Origin: CAVQGZ01 sp964356295
GTDB lineage: Bacteria > Actinomycetota > Actinomycetes > Jiangellales > Jiangellaceae
DNA: 19,953 nt
Direction: 5' to 3'
Assembly: GCA_964356295.1 (NCBI GenBank)
Contig: CAYHHE010000054.1
Span: 1-19,953 of the forward strand
Below the pieces are notes generated by a model, which saw nothing but the letters and a program-made list of their open reading frames with translations, was not told where the DNA came from and did not search any database. The translations under genes were made by a program, and so were the position numbers. Of the stretch, positions 14,752-19,953 are shown piece after piece. Each line of letters starts with the position of its first letter. The stretch's first letter is position 1.

Positions 14752-14805
14752 ATGATCAGAGCTTCGTAGGTGTCGTTCTGGCGACACCTACGAAGCTCTG
14801 ATCAT
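14752..14805. repeat. Perfect 24-bp inverted repeat with 6-nt loop
   Basis: Arms 14752-14775 and 14782-14805 are exact complements around the loop TTCTGG, giving a very stable hairpin in RNA or single-stranded DNA. Each arm is a diverged copy of the 31-bp unit (TGATCA, then a GC block, then TAGGTG), so the structure is two repeat copies in opposite orientation. It has no T-tract on either strand, but may still terminate or protect transcripts from the ATPase gene, which ends 162 nt away. Confidence 0.92.
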
Positions 14806-14967
14806 GGCGGGAGGCACCACTTGGGCGCGTTGATCATGCTCCACCCACCACGCGGGCGCCCTGATCAAGGGTGAGCCTGACCGCACGACGGTCCGTTCCG
14901 GCCGCGATCGGCAGGCGGCACGACCCGATGCCGCGCGCGCCGGTCGCGAGCCGGCGGCGACGCCGGG

Positions 14968-17085
14968 CTAGGCCGATCCGCCGGATGACTGACCGGGGAC
15001 GAGGCTGAACGCGCCCTCGGCCTCCTGGGCGCTGTGCAGGCGGAGGACGCCGTACAGGCCATAGAGCAGCCGCCGGAGCTCGACGGCGTCCTCAGGTTGA
15101 AGGCCGTCCTCGTCGAGGTCACTGAGGAGCCGGTGCAGCCTGCTGGTCTGGTGCTCGATCTCCGCGTGAGTGCGACTCAGCGCGGCAGTGGCCTCAGCCC
15201 CGCCGAGCGCTCGGGCCATCAGCGGGACGAGCAACGCCTCGTCCGCACGTTCGTGAGGGACGAGCTCGGTCTCGAGCCGGTGAAGCAACGCGTGCACCGC
15301 AGCCAGGTCGCAGTCCTCGACCGACAGGGTGTCCGCGACGGCCCGGATCTGCTCGACGACGACGAGCACCGCGTCGTGCTCGGCCTGCAGCTGCCGGGCG
15401 GTGGCGAGGTCGGAGGGGCTCAAGGTGATGGTGTGCACACGTCCGGGCACCAGGGCCCGCAGGGCTACGGCGATGGCCAGCACGTCGATCGCCTCATGCG
15501 TGAGCGCGCCCCCAGCCGGCGGGAGCAGGCCTGCCGAAGCGGCCAGAAGTGCGACCAGCGACAGGCCCATGCTGACGGTGACAGCCTGAACTGCGATCCG
15601 CCTGGACCGTCGAGCGATGAGAGTCGCGTCGGCGAGCGCGTCGAGCCGGTCCACGGTGAGGACGACGTCAGCGGCCTCTGACGAGGCGGTGGCCCCGCGA
15701 GCCGCGAGCGCGACCCCGACGTCGGCGGCAGCGAGTGCCGGGGCGTCGTTGATGCCGTCTCCCACCATGATCGTCTCGCCCTGCTCGGATTCGCGTTCGA
15801 TCGAGGCGACCTTGTCGGCGGGGTCGCAGTCGGCCAGCACCGTGTCGACGCCCACGATGCGCCCGATGCTGTCGGCGATGTCTGCGCGGTCCCCGGTGAC
15901 CAGCACGACCCGCGCGATCCCGGCGTCCCGGAGCGCGCGGACCATGCGCGGCGCGTCCGGACGGATCGGGTCCTCGAACAGGAATGCCGCAGCTGCACGG
16001 TTGTCTATGGCGACGAAGACGGTCAGCGAACCGTCGAGGTCGGCCCGGCGACGGACCTGACGCACCCAGGTCGGATGCGGCTCGTCGACGACCCATCCCA
16101 GCTTGCCTACCCGGACGGCGTGCACTCCGACCCTCCCGGACAGCCCGTACCCGAGCGACTCCTCGACATCGTGGGGCTGCTGCAGGGTCAGGCCGCGACG
16201 GGCCGCCGCGGTCACGATCGCGGTGGCGAGCAGGTGCGGACAGACCTGGTCCAGGCTCGCGGCGAGCCGCAGGGCCTCATCCGCGTCGACGTGATCTCCG
16301 GCCGTGACGACGCCGGCGAGGGTGGGCTGACCGCGGGTGAGTGTGCCGGTCTTGTCGAAGAGCATCACACGGCCCTTCGCCAGCCTCTCGAGCGCGCCAC
16401 CGCCCTTGATGACCACCCCGATCCGCGCGGCACTGGACAGGCCGGACATGATCGCAACCGGGGCCGCCAGCAGAAACGGGCACGGCGTGGACGCCACCAG
16501 GACGGCGACCGCGCGCACCGGGTCGCTGCTGAGCGCCCACGCCGCGACGGCCACTGCGATGGCCAGGGGCACGAACAGGACGGCGAGCCGGTCAGCGATG
16601 CGTACGAACGGCGCGGACCCCGCCTGCGCCCGCTCGACCAGCCGGACCACCCCGGCGTAGGAGGACTCCGCCGCCGCCGTGGTGGCAACCAGGTCAATCG
16701 GCGGACCTGCGTTCACGACCCCGCTGCGGGCGTCCTCTCCCACCGCCCGCTCCACCGGCAAGGACTCCCCGGTGAGGGCGGCCTCGTCCAGGATCGCCGC
16801 CGAGCGCAGCCGACCGTCCACCGGGACGACCTCACCTGTTCCGACGAGGATCAGGTCTCCGCGGGCGACGCGGTGGACCGGCACCTCGACCACACCTGTG
16901 TCGACCCGGAGGCGGGCGGTCTGGGGCGCCCGCTGGACGAGCAGGCTGAGCTCCCGCTTGGCGCGTGCTTCCGCACGGGCCTCGAGCAGCTCGCCGGTGG
17001 CCAGCATGACGGTGATCACCGCACCTGCGAACGGCTCGTCCACCAGCAGCGCCCCAGCCAGGGCGAGCGTCGCGATCACATCCAC
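14968..17085 (-). CDS. P1B-5-type metal-transporting ATPase with C-terminal hemerythrin domain (5' end frameshifted)
   Basis: 705 residues of a metal-pumping P-type ATPase. It has two membrane helices at 2-30, an actuator domain with TGES (105-108), a pair of helices ending in the ion-binding TPCP (200-203), the phosphorylation site DKTGT (Asp244), VTGDR (396-400), MVGDGINDAPA (440-450), then two final helices (about 500-548). TPCP in place of CPC, together with CPHLL where most P1B pumps have an HP dipeptide, points to the P1B-5 group, linked to nickel/iron transport. Residues about 556-695 form a hemerythrin-like domain with His570 (EHD), H598/H602, H611, H640/H645 and H684 plus nearby Glu, suitable for a di-iron site. 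P1B-5 pumps with this domain are known, for example from Acidothermus. The GTG at 17085 is only the first start in this frame. Helices 1-2 are encoded upstream in another frame, and an in-frame TAG lies 15 nt before the GTG. Confidence 0.85.
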   Translation of the reverse strand: MDVIATLALAGALLVDEPFAGAVITVMLATGELLEARAEARAKRELSLLVQRAPQTARLRVDTGVVEVPVHRVARGDLILVGTGEVVPVDGRLRSAAILDEAALTGESLPVERAVGEDARSGVVNAGPPIDLVATTAAAESSYAGVVRLVERAQAGSAPFVRIADRLAVLFVPLAIAVAVAAWALSSDPVRAVAVLVASTPCPFLLAAPVAIMSGLSSAARIGVVIKGGGALERLAKGRVMLFDKTGTLTRGQPTLAGVVTAGDHVDADEALRLAASLDQVCPHLLATAIVTAAARRGLTLQQPHDVEESLGYGLSGRVGVHAVRVGKLGWVVDEPHPTWVRQVRRRADLDGSLTVFVAIDNRAAAAFLFEDPIRPDAPRMVRALRDAGIARVVLVTGDRADIADSIGRIVGVDTVLADCDPADKVASIERESEQGETIMVGDGINDAPALAAADVGVALAARGATASSEAADVVLTVDRLDALADATLIARRSRRIAVQAVTVSMGLSLVALLAASAGLLPPAGGALTHEAIDVLAIAVALRALVPGRVHTITLSPSDLATARQLQAEHDAVLVVVEQIRAVADTLSVEDCDLAAVHALLHRLETELVPHERADEALLVPLMARALGGAEATAALSRTHAEIEHQTSRLHRLLSDLDEDGLQPEDAVELRRLLYGLYGVLRLHSAQEAEGAFSLVPGQSSGGSA

Positions 17086-17308
17086 CGTCGGCCGCCGCTA
17101 GCGCCCGCAGCGTCCCGGAGACCGAGTACGCCAGCCCGAGCACCGTGGCGGTCACCCAGCATGCCTCGGCGAGTGCCCGCTCCCCGAGTAGCCACGACAC
17201 CGCGCCCACCGCGAGCAGCGCGATCGAGGCCGCCGACAGCAGCGGCTCCCGCTGCGGGCCCACCCACGTCCTCCATCGGGGTGAGCCCTCGTCTCGGGTC
17301 AACGTCAT
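17086..17308 (-). pseudogene. N-terminal fragment (TM1-TM2) of the P1B-5 ATPase, out of frame
   Basis: From ATG 17308 a frame encodes MTLTRDEGSPRW, then two hydrophobic helices (LLSAASIALLAVGAVSWLLG and WVTATVLGLAYSVSGTLRAL), then runs out of frame near 17090. P1B pumps need these two helices before the pair that opens the 705-residue frame. Reading on from GCGCTAGCGGCGGCC needs two extra bases (or one fewer) within the GCGGCGG run to give ...LRALxRRRPTVDVIATLAL, a normal join. It is therefore either a real two-base loss that inactivates the pump or a sequencing/assembly error in a GC-rich run. The ATG context has no clear Shine-Dalgarno. The gene lies downstream of the tetR relic on the same strand, with a structured 95-nt interval between. 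Confidence 0.75.
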
Positions 17309-17334
17309 GACGTCACCGCTCAAGCACGACCACC

Positions 17335-17382
17335 GGCAGGTGGCCACCCTTCACCCTGGCGGCAGTCCGCCACCTGCCGCCA
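17335..17382 (-). promoter_or_regulatory. Two overlapping, mutually exclusive inverted repeats before the ATPase gene
   Basis: GGCAGGTGGC (17335-17344) pairs exactly with GCCACCTGCC (17369-17378). TGGCGGCAG (17357-17365) pairs exactly with CTGCCGCCA (17374-17382) around an 8-nt loop. The pairings share 17374-17378, so only one can form. On the ATPase strand this lies 27-74 nt before the ATG. It could be an attenuator-like leader switch, a metal-regulator operator, or a terminator after tetR; no T-run is present. Confidence 0.4.
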
Positions 17383-17403
17383 GAGTCGTCGGTCCCCCGT
17401 TGA

Positions 17404-17985
17404 TCACGTCGGGTACCCACGTCGGCGCTTGACTCGGTGCCGGCGCATCTGCACGCACCCAGGTTGCGCCGGTGAGTAGCGCCCCGGCGGTGATGCGCCC
17501 GGCAGGATTCGAGCCCGCGACTCGCGGTTAGGGTCCAGCAGACGATCACCCCCGTCCCGACCCATCCCGGACCATCCCACCCCGTGCCGTTTCGCCAGGT
17601 CAGCCCGCCCGGTCCCCGTCCATCCCGCCTGGGACTGGTCGTGCAGCAGCTGGAAGGTCTGCAGGGAGGCGTGCTGCAGACGGGGGTCGGCGGTGTCGAG
17701 CAGGTCGGTGCGCCACATGATCGCGGCGTAGCCGGGGTGCTCCCGGTGGTGGGCGACGTAGGCCGACAGCAAGGCGGGGAGACGGTCGGCCGGCTGGTCG
17801 ACGCTGTCGAGGGCTCGTGTCATGGTGTCGGCCAGGCTGGTGAACCCGTCGATGGCGAGCGCAGTCAGCAGGTGCTGCTTGTCGCCGAAGTGGTGGGGGG
17901 CGGTGTGGCTGACCCCGGCCTGGGCGGCGACCTGGCGCAGGCTCAGTGCGGCGGGCCCGTCGGTCGCCGAGACTGGCCTCGTGCT
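17404..17985 (-). pseudogene. TetR-family regulator, truncated at both ends
   Basis: Similarity starts abruptly at ATDGPAALSLRQVAAQAGVS (about 17967 downward): the HTH, then HTAPHHFGDKQHLLTALAID with the family's HHFGDKxxLL recognition-helix region. The ligand-domain helices RLPALLSAYVAHHREHPGYA and LDTADPRLQHASLQTFQLL (to about 17640) follow. The first helix of the DNA-binding domain and any proper start codon are missing. The upstream frame runs into the hydrolase relic. After FQLLHDQSQAGW the frame enters a G-rich low-complexity stretch and the tRNA relic, so roughly the last 60-70 residues are lost too. It reads toward the ATPase gene. It was probably once divergent from the hydrolase and controlled it. 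Not expected to be functional. Confidence 0.75.
17493..17530 (-). other. 3'-half tRNA relic (Arg-type), att-like
   Basis: On the minus strand the sequence reads GCGGG-CTCGAAT-CCTGC followed by CGGGCGCA, which is a T-stem, T-loop and the 3' acceptor strand with discriminator of a tRNA whose 5' end would be (T)GCGCCCG, as in actinobacterial Arg tRNAs. The T-loop has C for the first T. CCCTAACC just before it resembles an anticodon-loop end, but the 5' half is absent. Such 3' tRNA copies are typical left-overs of integrase attachment sites. Confidence 0.55.
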
Positions 17986-18584
17986 GTCCAAGACGCCTTT
18001 GCTACGTGTGCATGGCACCTCTCGGGTGGGCTTCCACCTGCAGCGGCTGCTCCTGGCCGCCGGGCTCTCGCCTGCCACCTACGGCCGGCTGGCCGCTGCC
18101 GCGCTGATCGGCGCCGCCCACCGCACTGCGTATCCGGAGGACGTCGATGCGCTGGGCGCCCGCACCCGGCGGATGGGATGCCGTGGTGTACAGGACACGC
18201 TGCGCTCGATACTGCTTGAGCCCGGTGACGCCCTCGACCTCGTGACGTCTGCGTCTGTGCCGTGGACGGTGGTCGCCGGCGACAAGGACCACGTGCTCAG
18301 AAGGGGGATTCCCCGAGGCACTCGCCCCGTCGGGCCGCGTGCACGTCGCCCGCGGTGGGCACGCGACACGACTGGAGGACCCCGATGTACTCGCGGCGCT
18401 ACCCGCGCCCTGGTGGCCGACCTCGCGGCTCCCGTCCGATGAGGATCGCCCTGTCGGGCGCTACGCCCGACCGACCAGGCCGCTGTTGGCTCTGACTGTC
18501 AGGGCGCCTGACGTCATGGCGGAGCAGCGTGTCTTTCGAGTGAGCGGTCAGCGCTGGGACGAAACTGCTGACGAAGCTGGATGA
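17981..18584 (+). pseudogene. Alpha/beta hydrolase remnant, 5'-truncated and frameshifted
   Basis: From about 17981 a frame encodes the cap and C-terminal half of an alpha/beta hydrolase: FHLQRLLLAAGLSPATYGRL, AAHRTAYPEDVDALGARTRR, QDTLRSILLEPGDALDLV, then the strand-7 acid motif PWTVVAGDKDHVL. The frame breaks at CCCC (18311-18314). Removing one C continues as PEALAPSGRVHVARGGHATR-LEDPDVLAALPA, with the catalytic His in GGHATR, to a stop at 18584. The N-terminal half with the nucleophile Ser is absent. No start codon with a ribosome-binding site is present. It lies back-to-back with the tetR relic, only about 14 nt between the two homologous segments. From 18585 to 18662 nothing is seen. Confidence 0.72.
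18453..18471. terminator. Perfect 8-bp GC hairpin inside the remnant hydrolase frame
   Basis: GTCGGGCG-CTA-CGCCCGAC forms a perfect 8-bp stem with a 3-nt loop, just after the end of hydrolase similarity (about 18420). There is no T-tract on either side. GC-only hairpins of this sort often follow actinobacterial genes and may act as terminators; the call is tentative. Confidence 0.3.
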
Positions 18585-18662
18585 GCGGCCGATGATCCGG
18601 CCCAACCTGGCCGATGCGCCTGCCGTAGCCGCCGCTGGGGACGACAGGGCGGAGCGGCTCCC

Positions 18663-19793
18663 TCAGTGCTGATCGTGGAGTGGCTGAGCCTCTTCCTCGG
18701 CTGAAGGATCACCGTCACGATCATCGGTGGTGTGGGCAGGCTCGTCGGCGGTGGACGCCTCGAGGCGGCGGTACTCGTTGCGAACGCGCACCACCGTGCC
18801 CGTGAGGGGGGCGGCCAGCACGAGGCCGCTGAAGCCCGCCGCGACCCCGCCGATCGTCGTCGCCAGGATCACGACCATGGGGTGCAGGCCTAGCGTCTGC
18901 CCGACGACCCGGGCCTCCACGAGCTGCTCGAGCACGTTCTGCACCAGGAGCACGACGGCGAGCATGATGAGCGCTTGGGCCAGGCCGCTGGGAAGCGCCA
19001 GCACGACCGCCAGCGCTCCGGCGACAACGGCCCCCAGGTAGGGGATGAATCCGCCGAGGAAGGTCAGCACGAAGATCGCGGGAACGAGCGGGATGCCGAG
19101 GATCGCCGCCGCCGCACTGATCGTGACCGCGTCGAAGAGCGCGACGACGGCCCGCCCCGCGAAGTAGCGGCGCACCACGACCACCGCCGAGCGTGCCACG
19201 GACGTCACGTGGCCCGCCTGCTCCGAGCTGAGGTTGCGGGCGGCCCAACCCGGCAGCGTCGGCCCGTCCCGAAGCAGGAAGTACAAGAACACCGTGCCCA
19301 GGAACAGCCCGATGACCACCGAGGTCGCGCTGCTGGCCGCACTGGCCGCGGAGCTGAGCAGCCCGCCGCCCCCACCGGAGGAGAGCAACGAGGACAACGA
19401 CGAGACCGCATCCTCGATGACACCGGCATCGATCCCGATGCCGGCAAGCCATCCCTGGAGGTGGGCGAAGGCCTTCTCGAATGCGGCCGCCAGCTCGCTG
19501 GTCTGGGTCAGCACCGAGCGGGTGACCAGCGTGACCACCCCGGCGACCAGCCCGACGATGAGTACGATCGTGAGGAGGGCCCCGACTCCACGCGGGACCC
19601 GCACCCGCTGCATCCGGTCGACCAGGGGTGCGAAGACAGCCGCCACCACCGCAGCGAAGATCACGGGCAGGACGATCGTCTTGAAGAACGACAAGCCCAC
19701 GATGGCGACCGCGACAAGACCCAGCACACCGAGCGTGAGCCAGGACACGGTCCCGGCGCGCACCAGCCAACTGGGGGCAGGCAGGTCGCGCAT
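18663..19793 (-). CDS. AI-2E family transporter (YdiK/PerM/TqsA-like permease)
   Basis: A 376-residue membrane protein of the AI-2E transporter family. It has two helices at about 16-35 and 38-57, LVDRMQRVRVPRGVGALLTI (57-76), a third helix (74-93), then a Ser/Gly-rich extracytoplasmic stretch (130-158) with a GGGGG run. VIGLFLGTVFLYFLLRDGP (160-178) is the diagnostic FLLRDG motif. The family core is RYFAGRAVVALFDAV (209-223), ILGIPLVPAIFVLTFLGGFI (231-250), PYLGAVVAGALAVVLALPSG (251-270), QNVLEQLVEARVVGQTLGLH (285-304), PMVVILATTIGGVAAGFSG, and GLVLAAPLTGTVVRV (323-337). The cytoplasmic tail is acidic. Members export or take up diverse small molecules or ions; autoinducer-2 transport is not implied. 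The ATG start has no clear Shine-Dalgarno. It stands alone, beside the decayed region. Confidence 0.92.
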   Translation of the reverse strand: MRDLPAPSWLVRAGTVSWLTLGVLGLVAVAIVGLSFFKTIVLPVIFAAVVAAVFAPLVDRMQRVRVPRGVGALLTIVLIVGLVAGVVTLVTRSVLTQTSELAAAFEKAFAHLQGWLAGIGIDAGVIEDAVSSLSSLLSSGGGGGLLSSAASAASSATSVVIGLFLGTVFLYFLLRDGPTLPGWAARNLSSEQAGHVTSVARSAVVVVRRYFAGRAVVALFDAVTISAAAAILGIPLVPAIFVLTFLGGFIPYLGAVVAGALAVVLALPSGLAQALIMLAVVLLVQNVLEQLVEARVVGQTLGLHPMVVILATTIGGVAAGFSGLVLAAPLTGTVVRVRNEYRRLEASTADEPAHTTDDRDGDPSAEEEAQPLHDQH

Positions 19794-19889
19794 CTGCCCA
19801 GGATGCCATGTCCACCCGAGGCGGCCCTGGGAGACACCGGGCCGATGACACCGCCCGCGACAGTGCCGTCAGCACCGGGGCTGCGGCGG

Positions 19890-19953
19890 CTACTTGGGGG
19901 CCGCGCAGCGGAACCCGATGTGGCTCATTCCGGTGTCGAGGGGTTGGGGTCGG
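19890..19953 (-). CDS. C-terminal end of a formylglycine-generating-enzyme (SUMF1) family protein, partial
   Basis: Only the last 20 codons lie in the window: RPQPLDTGMSHIGFRCAAPK, then TAG. The pattern (D)TGxxxIGFRCA at the very C-terminus is characteristic of the FGE-sulfatase/SUMF1 fold, whose members convert a sulfatase Cys to formylglycine or, as EgtB-like enzymes, act in ergothioneine synthesis. Which type this is cannot be decided from so short a piece. The 96 nt between its stop and the AI-2E start codon hold no clear feature. Confidence 0.55.
   Translation of the reverse strand, partial: RPQPLDTGMSHIGFRCAAPK

Noticed and set aside
17302..17315. TGACGTCA palindrome at the start of the ATPase fragment
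   Set aside because: An 8-bp palindrome over the ATG with no second copy nearby; too short to call an operator.

Overview
The window comes from a high-GC actinobacterium. The galU–glp(moeA-like)–rimJ–sepX/glpR gene order is actinobacterial, GTG starts are common, and six genes carry the TANNNT-N6-RTG layout of leaderless actinobacterial transcripts. The genus cannot be fixed from this sequence. It is a draft scaffold: a run of exactly 100 Ns (14470-14569) lies inside a tandem repeat.

Positions 1-8595 are ordinary chromosomal backbone. On the minus strand galU, a MoeA-like glp, a GNAT acetyltransferase and the start of sepX/glpR form one operon linking UDP-glucose supply to a divisome adaptor and its membrane partner. 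Divergent from galU is 5-formyl-THF cyclo-ligase. Then come a membrane-anchored penicillin-acylase-family Ntn hydrolase (minus strand), and on the plus strand an FmdB-type zinc ribbon, a SAF-domain (CpaB/RcpC-like) membrane protein and MscL.

Positions 8592-14265 hold, all on the minus strand, a 1417-residue protein with the layout of a COG1112/DUF4011-type helicase-nuclease whose helicase motifs I, II and VI and nuclease motif have lost key residues; a PfkB-type phosphofructokinase; and a small helical protein of unknown function.

Positions 14266-18662 are a decayed accessory stretch. It holds a 31-bp tandem repeat array rich in TGATCA that ends in a perfect 24-bp inverted repeat and is broken by the assembly gap. 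Next is a P1B-5-type metal ATPase fused to a C-terminal hemerythrin domain, with its first two membrane helices in another frame. Then come overlapping inverted repeats, a 3'-half tRNA relic (att-like), and a truncated tetR abutting a truncated, frameshifted alpha/beta hydrolase. The last two look like a divergent pair whose two 5' ends were deleted together.

Positions 18663-19953 return to intact genes: an AI-2E-family permease and the last 20 codons of a formylglycine-generating-enzyme-like protein. No rRNA, intact tRNA, insertion sequence or CRISPR array was seen. The most unusual items are the motif-eroded helicase-nuclease, the frameshifted ATPase-hemerythrin fusion with its structured leader, and the repeat array.
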